56,685 nt of DNA from Pseudomonas palleroniana (lineage in GTDB: Bacteria; Pseudomonadota; Gammaproteobacteria; Pseudomonadales; Pseudomonadaceae), in NCBI RefSeq assembly GCF_003031675.1, contig NZ_PYWX01000018.1:1-56685 (forward strand). The letters run 5' to 3'. The translations under genes and the position numbers were made by a program. Below, in pieces: positions 36,925-46,027 of the stretch. The notes under the pieces are model-generated. The model saw only the letters and a program-made list of their open reading frames with translations, was not told where the DNA came from and ran no database searches. Position 1 is the first letter of the stretch. Every line of letters starts with the position of its first letter.

Positions 36925-39045
36925 TCAGAATTCCAGCTCCGCGCTGAAGTAGAGGACATGACGACTGTCGTAGTTGTTATCGGCCCAGGTGGTGGGCTGG
37001 TTATCCAGGCGTTGTTGCAGCATGCCGGCCAGCTCCACGTTGGCTTTGCCCAGGGCAATGCGCTTGGCCACCCGCAGGTCGACCCGTTCGAAGCGATATT
37101 GGTTGAGTGCGTCGTCGCCATAGTAGAACAGCGCACTGGACCAGCCGTGGCCCCATTCACGCAGCCAGCCGGCCGAGCCGCTGTTACGTGCGGTTTGTGC
37201 CTTGTCCAACGGGTTGCTGGCGCTGGCATCGACATAAGCATAGGTGAGCCGCAGGCGGTCGGCGTTGCTCATGCGCCAATCGAACTGTGACTCGGCACCG
37301 GTGAACCGTGAGCTGTTGGCGTTGCTGGCAATGTATTGGTTGTTGCGCAGCGGTGAGCTGATCATGTCAGTGATTTCGTCGTAGAACAGTTTCACGTCGA
37401 CATTCAGCCCGAGGTCGGCAAAGAAGCCGTTGTAGCCCAGCTCTCGCGAGCGCATCAACTCTTTATCGAGGTTGCCAGGGCCGCGCGTCACCACAAAATA
37501 TTGCCCCGAATTCTGCCCGTAGGCCGGGGAGCTGAGGTTGGTGACGCGGTAGCTCCAGTTGACGTTGTTCTCGAACATGTCCGGTGAGCGGATCGCTTCG
37601 GAATACACCGCTCGCAAGCCATGGCGCGGGTTGATCAGGTAGTTGACTGCTATTCGTGGCGTCAGCGAGTTGCCGCTCAAGTGGGTGTCTTCGTACATCG
37701 CCCCACCCTGCACCAGCCAGTGTTCGCTGGCGCGCCACTCCAGATGGCCGAACAGGCGCCAGGTGGTGTCGTCCAGGGTGCCATTGAAATAGGTGTCGGA
37801 GTCGGCGCGGTCGTAGCGGTAGTTCATACCGCTGACCAGGCGCAGGCTATCGGACAGGCTGAGGGTGTCCTGGATCTCCAGGTCGTAACGGCTTTCTCGA
37901 GTACTTTGATCGATATCGCCGCAGACCGGGTCTTTGCCGCCGCTACCCCATTGCTGCAAGACCTGCTTGGCCAGGGCCTGTTCGGCGTCGCTGCCGGGCG
38001 GCAGGTTTTCCGGGGTGTAGGCGTTCATGTGCCGGGCCAGCAACTCGGCATAGTTGGGGTTGATTTGCCAGAGGCGGGTCAGCTCCGGGCTGAATGAGAC
38101 CTTGGCATCACAGGCTTTCCAGACCTGCTGGCGGTCCCATTGCTGGGCCGAGCCTTGAACATACAAGCTGTGCTCGGGGTTGATATCGATGTTCCAGCGC
38201 AGAGAGGTGGCATAGTCCTTGGCGGTAACGTCGGAGTTCGTACCGCCTTCGGTAATCCCGGCAAATACCGGGCTGTAGGTATAAGGACGCTGGTTGGACC
38301 CTTCCTTGGCGTTCAATTGCCAGTCGATGCTCTGCTGCGCGTTCAGGCTCTGGCTCACGGCCAGGCTGAAGCGACTGAGGCGCCGGCCGTCACGGCGATC
38401 GGCGCCGGCGGCATCGCTGTCAAACCCATCATCCTGTTGCCCGGACAGCGACAGGCGCAGGTCGCCGGTCTCCCATCCCGCGCCCTGGCTGGCGTAGAAA
38501 TCGTTGATCCCGCGTGCGCCACGGATGACTTTGACCCGTGAACCATGGCTGTTGGCCGGTGACCGCGTGAGGATGTTGACCACCGCCATCAGTGCATTGG
38601 CGCCATAGCTGACGGTGTTGGGGCCGCGGAACACCTCGATGCGCTCGATGTCTTCCATGGCCACCGGAATATCGCTCCAGTCCACGGTGGCCAGGCCGGC
38701 GCGGTACACCGAGCGCCCGTCGATCAACACCTGCATGCGCCGTGCATCGCTGGCACTGGTGCCGTGATAGTTCACCGCCGCCTGGTTGCCGGTGGTGTAG
38801 CCGACCATCATCCCGGGCACCAGGCGCAGCAATTCGGCGATGTCCCGTGCGCCGCTGGCCTTGATCAACTCGCTGTCGATCACCGTCATGCTGCCGGGTA
38901 CGGCGGCAGCGGATTGCTTGAGGCGTGTGGCGGTCAATACCTGCGGCAGCGGCTGGCCGTCCAGGAACAGATCGTCGGCCAGCGCGGGGGCGCTGCACAA
39001 CAGCATCAACAACAGCGATGAGCGAGGAGGAGGGCCCAGATACAC
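36925..39045 (-). CDS. TonB-dependent outer-membrane receptor, first gene of a sensing operon
   Basis: About 706 aa. Signal peptide (SSLLLMLLCSAPALA), TonB-box-like VLTATR just after it, plug domain (SMTVIDSELIKASGARDIAE, MQVLIDGRSVYR, IERIEVFRGPNTVSYGANAL) and a beta-barrel ending ...SAELEF with a terminal Phe. The plug is of the Cir/FepA vitamin B12-like class; the ligand cannot be told from sequence. The start is taken as GTG at 39045, with AAGG 7 nt upstream, because it leaves a normal signal peptide. An ATG at 39099 would add 18 residues and lacks a clear ribosome site. Followed after one base by the binding-protein gene. Confidence 0.85.
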   Translation of the reverse strand: MYLGPPPRSSLLLMLLCSAPALADDLFLDGQPLPQVLTATRLKQSAAAVPGSMTVIDSELIKASGARDIAELLRLVPGMMVGYTTGNQAAVNYHGTSASDARRMQVLIDGRSVYRAGLATVDWSDIPVAMEDIERIEVFRGPNTVSYGANALMAVVNILTRSPANSHGSRVKVIRGARGINDFYASQGAGWETGDLRLSLSGQQDDGFDSDAAGADRRDGRRLSRFSLAVSQSLNAQQSIDWQLNAKEGSNQRPYTYSPVFAGITEGGTNSDVTAKDYATSLRWNIDINPEHSLYVQGSAQQWDRQQVWKACDAKVSFSPELTRLWQINPNYAELLARHMNAYTPENLPPGSDAEQALAKQVLQQWGSGGKDPVCGDIDQSTRESRYDLEIQDTLSLSDSLRLVSGMNYRYDRADSDTYFNGTLDDTTWRLFGHLEWRASEHWLVQGGAMYEDTHLSGNSLTPRIAVNYLINPRHGLRAVYSEAIRSPDMFENNVNWSYRVTNLSSPAYGQNSGQYFVVTRGPGNLDKELMRSRELGYNGFFADLGLNVDVKLFYDEITDMISSPLRNNQYIASNANSSRFTGAESQFDWRMSNADRLRLTYAYVDASASNPLDKAQTARNSGSAGWLREWGHGWSSALFYYGDDALNQYRFERVDLRVAKRIALGKANVELAGMLQQRLDNQPTTWADNNYDSRHVLYFSAELEF

Positions 39046-39240
39046 GGCGCGGCCTTGATAATGACGAATAGCCGCCCATGTTAACTGAGGTGGGGCCATT
39101 TGCCAGTCGTCGAACTTGCAATTACTTCACGTATATGTGGCATTTTCCGACAAGCATGGGAATTGATGCGGGGGCTGGCCGCAAGCGGGTCGCCCCGTAT
39201 AATGCCGCTATCGCCACTGGTATGGATTAACGGATTGCAT

Positions 39241-40266
39241 ATGACTGAACAGCGCCCTATTGCGGTCCTGGGAGGCGGAAGTTTTGGTACCGCCGTGGCT
39301 AACCTGCTGGCTGAGAACGGCCACGCGGTGCGCCAGTGGATGCGCGATCCCGAGCAGGCCGAGGCCATCCGCGTGCATCGGGAAAACCCCCGTTACCTTA
39401 AAGGCATCAAGATTCATCCGGCGGTGGAACCGGTCACGGACCTGCTGGAGACCCTCACTGACTGCGACCTGTGCTTCGTCGCATTGCCGTCCAGCGCCTT
39501 GCGCTCGGTGCTGGCGCCCCACGCCGAACGCCTGGCAGGCAAGCTGCTGGTCAGCTTGACCAAGGGTATCGAGGCGCACACGTTCAAGCTGATGAGCGAA
39601 ATCCTCGAAGAGATTGCGCCCCAGGCACGTATCGGCGTGCTCTCCGGGCCGAACCTGGCGCGGGAAGTCGCCGAGCACGCGCTGACGGCCACCGTGGTGG
39701 CCAGTGAAGATGAAGCGCTGTGCGAGCGCGTGCAGGCGGTCCTGCATGGCCGTACGTTCCGTGTTTACGCCAGTGGCGATCGTTTTGGTGTTGAGCTGGG
39801 CGGTGCGCTCAAAAACGTTTACGCGATCATCGCCGGCATGGCGGTGGCCCTGGGCATGGGCGAGAACACCAAGAGCATGCTGATTACCCGTGCCCTGGCC
39901 GAGATGACCCGCTTTGCGGTGAACCAGGGCGCCAACCCGATGACATTCCTGGGCCTGGCCGGGGTCGGGGATTTGATCGTCACCTGTTCGTCGCCCAAGA
40001 GCCGCAACTATCAAGTCGGTTTTGCCTTGGGCCAGGGTTTGAGCCTGGACGACGCCGTTACGCGCCTGGGGGAAGTGGCCGAGGGCGTCAACACCCTCAA
40101 AGTGTTGAAGGCCAAGGCCCAGGAAGTCGGTGTGTACATGCCGTTGGTCGCTGGGCTGCACGCGATCCTGTTTGAAGGGCGCACCTTGAACCAGGTCATC
40201 GAGTTGCTGATGCGGGCTGAGCCGAAAACCGATGTCGACTTTATTTCCACCAGTGGTTTCAACTGA
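39241..40266 (+). CDS. gpsA: Glycerol-3-phosphate dehydrogenase [NAD(P)+]
   Basis: 341 aa. Makes sn-glycerol 3-phosphate from dihydroxyacetone phosphate for phospholipid synthesis. N-terminal NAD(P)-binding site [20 protein letters not shown]; catalytic Lys in [40 protein letters not shown] and [15 protein letters not shown] are family stretches. ATG at 39241 starts the conserved part. The gap of 195 bp from the divergent TonB operon holds both promoters. Confidence 0.97.
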   Translation: MTEQRPIAVLGGGSFGTAVANLLAENGHAVRQWMRDPEQAEAIRVHRENPRYLKGIKIHPAVEPVTDLLETLTDCDLCFVALPSSALRSVLAPHAERLAGKLLVSLTKGIEAHTFKLMSEILEEIAPQARIGVLSGPNLAREVAEHALTATVVASEDEALCERVQAVLHGRTFRVYASGDRFGVELGGALKNVYAIIAGMAVALGMGENTKSMLITRALAEMTRFAVNQGANPMTFLGLAGVGDLIVTCSSPKSRNYQVGFALGQGLSLDDAVTRLGEVAEGVNTLKVLKAKAQEVGVYMPLVAGLHAILFEGRTLNQVIELLMRAEPKTDVDFISTSGFN

Positions 40267-40276
40267 GGAACGCGTC

Positions 40277-40624
40277 ATGAACGATCCGAAAGCAGCGCCC
40301 AAGTACGAATCCATCGTCCTGCGTATTGTGTGGATGCTGGTATTTGCCCTGGTGTGGCAAGTGGCGCAGTTCCTGCTCGGCGCGCTGGTGCTGGTGCAAC
40401 TGATCTATCGCCTGGTCTACGCCGCGCCGAACCTGGGCCTGATGAACTTCGGTGACAGCCTCAGCCAGTTCCTGGCGCAGATCGGCCGTTTCGGCAGCTT
40501 CCACACTGAGCAAAAGCCTTGGCCATTCGCCGATTGGCCGACGCCGCGTGCACCGGAAGGCGAAGCCGCCCACAGCGTGCCGCCGGCACCGCATCCGGTA
40601 CGTGATGAAGAGCCAAAACTGTGA
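40277..40624 (+). CDS. DUF4389 membrane protein
   Basis: 115 aa. Two close hydrophobic helices (IVLRIVWMLVFALVWQVAQF and LLGALVLVQLIYRLVY), then GDSLSQFLAQIGRFGSFHTE, typical for DUF4389, and a Pro-rich tail. The function is unknown. It starts 10 bases after gpsA and overlaps sixA by 4 bases, so gpsA-DUF4389-sixA is one operon. Confidence 0.88.
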   Translation: MNDPKAAPKYESIVLRIVWMLVFALVWQVAQFLLGALVLVQLIYRLVYAAPNLGLMNFGDSLSQFLAQIGRFGSFHTEQKPWPFADWPTPRAPEGEAAHSVPPAPHPVRDEEPKL

Positions 40625-41070
40625 AACTGTGGATCTTGCGGCACGGTGAAGCCGAAGGCTATGCGCCCACCGACGCCGAGCGCAACCTGACCGAACATGG
40701 CCGCGCCGAAGTGTTGCGCAGTGCTGCGCACCTGATCGGCCAGCCCCTCGGCGCGATCATCGCCAGCCCATATGTGCGGGCGCAGCAGACCGCGCAGCTG
40801 GTTCGCGAGGCGCTGGGTTTCACGCCCGATATCCGTACGGTGCCGTGGCTGACACCCGAAGGCAACCCGCTGCGGGTGCTGGAAAAGCTCGACACCGATG
40901 ACAATGTGCTGCTGGTCAGTCACCAGCCTTTGGTGGGCTGCCTGATCAGCTTCCTGCAGCATGGTCATCAGCGCCAACCGCAACCGATGCATACCGCCAG
41001 CCTGGCGGAGCTGGAAGGTGATTTTCCGCTGGCGGGGCTGATGAACCTGGTCAGTGTGAAGAACCCGTAG
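40621..41070 (+). CDS. sixA: Phosphohistidine phosphatase SixA
   Basis: 149 aa. Histidine-phosphatase fold that removes phosphate from His of HPt domains or of the nitrogen PTS protein NPr. Phosphate-accepting His8 in LRHGEAEG, further Arg in SPYVRAQQTAQL and second His in VSHQPLVGCLI. Start is GTG at 40621, overlapping the DUF4389 stop (GTGA). Its closeness to a hybrid kinase that needs an external HPt may be chance. Confidence 0.92.
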   Translation: MKLWILRHGEAEGYAPTDAERNLTEHGRAEVLRSAAHLIGQPLGAIIASPYVRAQQTAQLVREALGFTPDIRTVPWLTPEGNPLRVLEKLDTDDNVLLVSHQPLVGCLISFLQHGHQRQPQPMHTASLAELEGDFPLAGLMNLVSVKNP

Positions 41071-41103
41071 GAAAAGTGATCGCTGCTGTGTGTGCTATAT
41101 AGT

Positions 41104-41125
41104 CAACCAAGCAAGTGCTTGGTTG
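41104..41125. promoter_or_regulatory. 22-bp near-perfect palindrome upstream of the acyl-CoA ligase
   Basis: CAACCAAGCA-AG-TGCTTGGTTG: 10-bp perfect arms with a 2-base centre, 33 bp before the ligase start. Symmetry and length fit a TetR-type operator, and such regulators often control fatty-acid genes. No regulator gene is adjacent. Confidence 0.55.
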
Positions 41126-41158
41126 GCTATCATCCGGTCACACAAAGGAGCGCGTCCC

Positions 41159-42808
41159 ATGCCAGTCGCTTTTCGTTTGCCGTTGCAGGTCTTCTTCGAA
41201 CGTGAAGCGCGGCATCCGCGCAAACCCTTTCTCGTGCAGCCCATCGGCGGGGGCGAGGTGCAAACCCTGACCTGGGGCGACGTCGGCCATCAGGCCCGGT
41301 GCGCCGCACACTGGCTGCGTGCTCGGGCGTTGCCGCAAGGCTCGCACATTGCCCTGATCTCGAAAAACTGTGCGCACTGGATCATCGCCGACCTGGCGAT
41401 CTGGATGGCCGGGCATGTCTCGGTGCCGTTGTACCCGAACCTGACGGCCGACTCCGTGGCCCATGTGCTGACCCATTCCGAGGCGGCATTGGTGTTGATC
41501 GGCAAGTTGGACGACTGGCCGGCCATGGCGCCCGGTATCCCGGCCGGTTTGTCGACTGTCCATCTGCCGCTGGCCCCGGCCGGCGACTTCGATTTCACTT
41601 GGGCCGATCTGCTGGCCTGTTCACCCATTCAAGATAACCCCGAATCCGACGCCACCCGCTTGGCCACGATCATTTATACCTCCGGCACCACCGGCTTGCC
41701 CAAGGGTGTGATGCAAACCTTCGGCGCCTTGGGCTTCGCCGCCACCCGTGGCACCGAGTTGTTTGGCCTGGGGGAGGACGACCGGCTGCTGTCGTACCTG
41801 CCGTTGTGCCACGTGGCGGAGCGCATGTTCGTCGAACTCGCGTCAATTTATACCGGGCAAACGGTATTTTTCGCTGAAAGCCTCGAGACCTTTCTGACCG
41901 ACCTGCGCCGGGCCCGGCCGACAGCGCTGTTCGGAGTGCCGAGGATCTGGACCAAGCTCCAGATGGGGGTGTATGGCAAGGTTTCACAAAAGCGTCTGGA
42001 CCGGCTGTTGCGCCTGCCTTTCATCGGGCCATTTGTAGGCCGCAAGGTGCTGTCGGGTCTGGGCCTGGACGCCCTGCGTATTGCGCTATCCGGTGCGGCG
42101 CCGGTGCCTGAGGCGCTGCTGCGTTGGTATCAGCGGCTGGGGCTGGATGTGCTCGAGGTGTACGGCATGACGGAAAGCTGTGGCTATTCCCACGTATGCC
42201 GCCCCGGGCAACAGACACTGGGCTGGATCGGCCTGCCATGCCCTGGGGTGGAAGTGCGCATCGACCCGTTGGGCGAAGTGCAGGTGCGCAGCGGCGCGAC
42301 CATGCTCGGCTACTTCAAGGACGCGCAGAAAACCGCCGAGACCCTCACCAATGACGGTTTTCTGCGCACCGGCGACAAGGGTGAGCAGGACGCGGCCGGC
42401 CGCTTGCGCCTGACCGGGCGGCTCAAGGAGATCTTCAAGACCAGCAAGGGTAAATATGTGGCCCCGGCACCGATTGAAAACCGCCTGGCCGAACATCCAC
42501 GCATCGAGCAGGTGTGCGTGGTCGGCGAAGGGCTGAGCGCGCCGATAGGTTTATGCGTACTCGCGGCGGCGGGCGAGGAGCGTCAGGCCCTGCGCGATAG
42601 CCTGGAACGCTGGTTGGAACAGGTCAACCAGGCCCTGGACAAGCCTGAGCGTCTGCGCCAACTGGTGGTGGTCAAAGACAACTGGGCCGTCGAAAACGGT
42701 TTCCTGACCCCGACCCTGAAGATCAAGCGCAGTGTGATCGAATCGACCTATGGTGCTCAATTGCATGCTTGGAGCGAGCGCGGCGAATCGATTCTGTGGC
42801 AGGATTAG
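41159..42808 (+). CDS. Long-chain acyl-CoA synthetase-like AMP-binding enzyme
   Basis: 549 aa ANL-superfamily ligase that activates a carboxylic acid with ATP, then CoA. Core motifs: IIYTSGTTGLPKGVM (P-loop-like A3), VYGMTESCGYSH (A5), LRTGDKGEQDAAGRLRLTGR (A7/A8) and IFKTSKGKYVAPAPIENRL (A10 Lys region is in the C-terminal KIKRSVIE stretch). The form resembles the AMP-forming long-chain acyl-CoA synthetase group; chain length is not known. AAGGAG sits 8 nt before the ATG at 41159. A hotdog thioesterase gene follows after 30 bp, so acyl-CoA made here may be balanced by its neighbour. Confidence 0.9.
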   Translation: MPVAFRLPLQVFFEREARHPRKPFLVQPIGGGEVQTLTWGDVGHQARCAAHWLRARALPQGSHIALISKNCAHWIIADLAIWMAGHVSVPLYPNLTADSVAHVLTHSEAALVLIGKLDDWPAMAPGIPAGLSTVHLPLAPAGDFDFTWADLLACSPIQDNPESDATRLATIIYTSGTTGLPKGVMQTFGALGFAATRGTELFGLGEDDRLLSYLPLCHVAERMFVELASIYTGQTVFFAESLETFLTDLRRARPTALFGVPRIWTKLQMGVYGKVSQKRLDRLLRLPFIGPFVGRKVLSGLGLDALRIALSGAAPVPEALLRWYQRLGLDVLEVYGMTESCGYSHVCRPGQQTLGWIGLPCPGVEVRIDPLGEVQVRSGATMLGYFKDAQKTAETLTNDGFLRTGDKGEQDAAGRLRLTGRLKEIFKTSKGKYVAPAPIENRLAEHPRIEQVCVVGEGLSAPIGLCVLAAAGEERQALRDSLERWLEQVNQALDKPERLRQLVVVKDNWAVENGFLTPTLKIKRSVIESTYGAQLHAWSERGESILWQD

Positions 42809-42838
42809 GGGCGTAATAAAATCAATAAGGACACTGCT

Positions 42839-43282
42839 ATGAGCTTGTGGCGCACCCAACCCAATATCGAGCAACTCAACAGCCTGCAGAAAAACACCAT
42901 CGGTGAGTTGCTGGATATTCGTTTCGAAAGCTTCGACGACGAGTCACTCACCGCCAGCATGGTGGTCGACCATCGCACCCATCAGCCGTACGGCCTGCTG
43001 CACGGCGGCGCGTCGGTGGTGCTGGCGGAGAGTATCGGCTCCATGGCGGCCTACCTGTGCATCGATCCGAGCAAATTCTATTGCGTGGGCCTTGAGATCA
43101 ATGCCAACCACTTGCGCGGCGTGCGCAGCGGGCGAGTGACGGCGGTGGCGCGAGCCATCCATATCGGCCGTACGACCCAGGTGTGGGACATCCGCCTGAC
43201 GGCCGATGACGGCAAGACCAATTGCGTCTCGCGCCTGACCATGGCCGTGGTGCCGCTGGGCGAGAACCCGCCGGTGCGATAG
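42839..43282 (+). CDS. Hotdog-fold thioesterase (PA1618/YdiI-like)
   Basis: 147 aa. Hotdog fold with YGLLHGGASVVLAESIGSMA, whose Glu is the catalytic base in this branch, and VGLEINANHLRGVRSGRVTA. Related to E. coli YdiI/EntH and to PA1618 of P. aeruginosa, which hydrolyse aromatic and other acyl-CoA thioesters in vitro. Together with the preceding ligase it suggests an acyl-CoA turnover pair. Confidence 0.9.
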   Translation: MSLWRTQPNIEQLNSLQKNTIGELLDIRFESFDDESLTASMVVDHRTHQPYGLLHGGASVVLAESIGSMAAYLCIDPSKFYCVGLEINANHLRGVRSGRVTAVARAIHIGRTTQVWDIRLTADDGKTNCVSRLTMAVVPLGENPPVR

Positions 43283-43379
43283 ACATGGCGTGAGTGTCAT
43301 CATTCCTGGCAGTTACAGTCATTGCTGTACGGCTTGGGGCTGGTGACAATCCACTTCTGTTTCTGTAGATGAGTCCGGT

Positions 43380-44183
43380 ATGTCGCAGCACGTGTTTTTT
43401 GCCCACGCCAATGGTTTTCCTTCGGCCACCTACGGCAAGTTGTTTGCCGCCCTGGCCCCGGAATATACGGTGGCTCACTTGCCGCAGCACGGCCACGACC
43501 CGCGATTTCCAGTGGATGACAACTGGCGCAACCTGGTGGACGAGTTGATCCACCACTTGGAGCAGCAACCGCAGCCGGTGTGGGGTGTCGGGCACTCCCT
43601 CGGTGGGGTGTTGCACCTGCACGCGGCCATGCGTTGCCCGCAGTTGTATCGCGGTGTGGTGATGCTGGATTCGCCGGTGCTGACGCGTGCCGACCGCTGG
43701 GTGATCCGCGCCGCCAAGCGCTTGGGGTTCATCGATCGCCTGACCCCGGCCGGGCGCACCCTGGGCCGGCGTGAAGAGTTCAGCGACCTGGACGCCGCGC
43801 GCAACTACTTCGCCGGTAAAACCCTGTTTCGCGGGTTCGACCCTGACTGTTTTGATGCCTACCTGCAACATGGCCTGCAACAGGTGGGCGATCGCCTGCG
43901 CCTGCGCTTCGACCCCGCCACCGAAATCAGCATTTATCGAGGCGTGCCCCACACCAGCCCGGGCCAGGTGCGCCAGTTGAAGGTGCCGCTGGCGGTGGTG
44001 CGTGGACGCCAGAGCCGGGTCGTGATGCGTCACCATGCCAGTGGGGTTGACCGCCTGCCCATGGGCGAAATGCTCACCATGCCCGGCGGGCACATGTTTC
44101 CCCTGGAGCGGCCGCAGGACACCGCAGCCTTGATCAAGAACCTGTTCTCCCGCTGGGAAGCCCGTGAGCGCAGTTGCGCATGA
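43380..44183 (+). CDS. Alpha/beta hydrolase (first of two)
   Basis: 267 aa. Alpha/beta hydrolase with FFAHANGFPSATYGKLF (oxyanion loop, HANG form), nucleophile elbow GVGHSLGGVL and GGHMFPLERP with the catalytic His. No signal peptide, so cytoplasmic. The substrate is unknown. It overlaps the next hydrolase gene by 4 bases, so the two are coupled. Confidence 0.88.
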   Translation: MSQHVFFAHANGFPSATYGKLFAALAPEYTVAHLPQHGHDPRFPVDDNWRNLVDELIHHLEQQPQPVWGVGHSLGGVLHLHAAMRCPQLYRGVVMLDSPVLTRADRWVIRAAKRLGFIDRLTPAGRTLGRREEFSDLDAARNYFAGKTLFRGFDPDCFDAYLQHGLQQVGDRLRLRFDPATEISIYRGVPHTSPGQVRQLKVPLAVVRGRQSRVVMRHHASGVDRLPMGEMLTMPGGHMFPLERPQDTAALIKNLFSRWEARERSCA

Positions 44184-45034
44184 GTACGCCGGTCGAAGAG
44201 GTTCGCCTCAGCTTGCCGCATATTGAGTTGGCGGCGCATCTGTTCGGGCCCGAAGACGGTCTGCCGGTGATCGCCCTGCATGGCTGGCTGGACAACGCCA
44301 ACAGCTTTGCGCGGCTGGCGCCGAAACTGCAGGGCTTGCGCATCGTCGCGCTGGATATGGCGGGGCACGGTCATTCGGCGCACCGTCCTGCGGGGGCCGG
44401 TTATGCCTTGTGGGATTACGTGTTTGACGTGCTGCAAGTCGCCGAACAGCTGGGTTGGAAACGTTTTGCATTACTTGGCCATTCCCTCGGCGCCATCGTC
44501 TCCTTGGTGCTCGCAGGCGCCTTGCCGGAGCGGGTGACGCACCTGGGGTTGATCGACGGCGTGATCCCGCCGACCGCCACCGGTGAGAACGCGGCGGAGC
44601 GATTGGGCATGGCGTTGCAGGCGCAATTGAACCTGCAGGGCAAGCGCAAGCCGGTCTACAGCACCCTGGACCGGGCGGTTGAAGCGCGGATGAAAGGTTT
44701 GGTCGCAGTCAGTCGCGAGGCCGCCGAATGGCTGGCCCAGCGCGGTTTGATGCCCGTGCCGGGCGGCTACACCTGGCGCACCGACAGCCGATTGACCCTG
44801 GCTTCGCCGATACGACTGACCAATGAGCAGGCGATGGCTTTCGTGCAACGTGTGGCTTGTCCTGCACAGTTGGTGGTCGCGGCTGACGGCATGTTGGCGA
44901 AACATTCCGAATTGCTTTCTCAGCTACCCTTTACGGTGACCACGCTGCCGGGGGGCCATCATTTGCACCTGAACGATGAGCCCGGTGCGGCTCTTGTTGC
45001 AGACTGTTTCAATCGGTTCTTCTCCACGCCTTGA
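44180..45034 (+). CDS. Alpha/beta hydrolase (second of two)
   Basis: 284 aa. HGWLDNANSFARLAP (oxyanion loop, HGW), DMAGHGHSAHRPAG, nucleophile elbow LLGHSLGAIVSL and LPGGHHLHLN with the catalytic His. The ATG at 44180 overlaps the upstream stop (ATGA); a TTG two codons earlier is less likely. Its sequence is not close to that of the first hydrolase, so the pair is not a recent duplication. Confidence 0.9.
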   Translation: MSTPVEEVRLSLPHIELAAHLFGPEDGLPVIALHGWLDNANSFARLAPKLQGLRIVALDMAGHGHSAHRPAGAGYALWDYVFDVLQVAEQLGWKRFALLGHSLGAIVSLVLAGALPERVTHLGLIDGVIPPTATGENAAERLGMALQAQLNLQGKRKPVYSTLDRAVEARMKGLVAVSREAAEWLAQRGLMPVPGGYTWRTDSRLTLASPIRLTNEQAMAFVQRVACPAQLVVAADGMLAKHSELLSQLPFTVTTLPGGHHLHLNDEPGAALVADCFNRFFSTP

Positions 45035-45083
45035 CTTGGCGGGGTCAACTGCCGAGGCTGGGCGGATTGAAAGGGAGTCAACC

Positions 45084-45140
45084 ATGAACCATCTTGAAAC
45101 TGCTGCGACCTCCAATGGCCAGGGCTCAATCATCCGATGA
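45084..45140 (+). CDS. Possible 18-residue leader ORF coupled to the DUF4892 gene
   Basis: ATG at 45084 preceded by AAGGGAG (good spacing), 18 codons encoding MNHLETAATSNGQGSIIR, then TGA that overlaps the next gene's ATG (ATGA at 45137-45140). The downstream gene has no comparable ribosome site of its own: its start lies inside this ORF. The simplest reading is that translation of the small ORF delivers ribosomes to the DUF4892 gene. No amino-acid run typical of attenuators is present. Expression of a stable peptide is not implied. Confidence 0.5.
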   Translation: MNHLETAATSNGQGSIIR

Positions 45141-45955
45141 GCCTGCGTGAAGGATGTATACGTGCCCTCGGGCTGTGCTGCTTCAGCCCCTTGGTGTTCG
45201 CCGCCGATGTGCCGGGCAGCCAGGATCTGCCGGCAGTGTCCCGCCAGGTCGACGCGCAGATCGTCGATTACCGCCCCGCTGAAGCCAGGGAGCGCATCTA
45301 CCCCATGGGGGCGATCCGCAAGATCAGCGGCCAGTTGCGCTACGAGGGCCAAGCCACCGCGCGCGGCCAAGCCACTGCGATTACCTATGAACTGCCCGCC
45401 GAGCACACCTCCAGCGCCGCCTTTACCGCGACCCGCGAAGCGTTGCAGGCCAAGGGCGCGCAGCTGTTGTTCTGGTGCCAGGCCCGCGATTGCGGTGAAA
45501 GCAGCCTGTGGGCCAATGAAGTGTTCGGCAACGCCAAGCTGGTCGGCGCCGATGGCCAGCAGGAATACCTGCTGTTACGGCTGGCGGCGCCGCAGGACAA
45601 CTCCCTGGTGGCGCTGTACGGCATCACTCGGGGCAACCGTCGTGCCTATCTGCATGTGGAACAGCTGGACGCCAGTGCGCCCCTGGGTGACTTGCTGCCC
45701 ACTTCGGCAACCTTGCTTCGTGAGCTGAAAAGCACCGGCGAGCTGGATTTCCCTGCACTGGGGAGCGAACCCGATCCGGCCTGGCTCACCTTGATCTCCC
45801 GTGGCTTGAACCTGGACGCCACCTTGCGTGTCAGTTTGACCGGGCCAACGGCCGAAGCCTGGCGCCAGGGCCTGATCGACAGCGGTGTGCGTGCCGCACG
45901 CATGGAAACCGGCACCGGTGACGCTAAGGGTTTGCACCTGCATCTGATACGCTGA
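45137..45955 (+). CDS. DUF4892 exported protein
   Basis: 272 aa with a signal peptide (RALGLCCFSPLVFAA, cut near residue 23). The mature part, including IVDYRPAEARERIYPMGAIR and GAQLLFWCQARDCGESSLWA, matches what I know as DUF4892, found mostly in pseudomonads. Two cysteines in CQARDC could form a disulfide or metal site. Function unknown; the place is the periplasm or the outer membrane. The start is coupled to an 18-codon ORF. Confidence 0.82.
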   Translation: MSLREGCIRALGLCCFSPLVFAADVPGSQDLPAVSRQVDAQIVDYRPAEARERIYPMGAIRKISGQLRYEGQATARGQATAITYELPAEHTSSAAFTATREALQAKGAQLLFWCQARDCGESSLWANEVFGNAKLVGADGQQEYLLLRLAAPQDNSLVALYGITRGNRRAYLHVEQLDASAPLGDLLPTSATLLRELKSTGELDFPALGSEPDPAWLTLISRGLNLDATLRVSLTGPTAEAWRQGLIDSGVRAARMETGTGDAKGLHLHLIR

Positions 45956-46027
45956 CCGTCACCAGGCGAACGGACCCGCGCCGTTCGCCTAAGCTCTCCT
46001 CCTACAGCCTTATTCTCGAGATACCCG

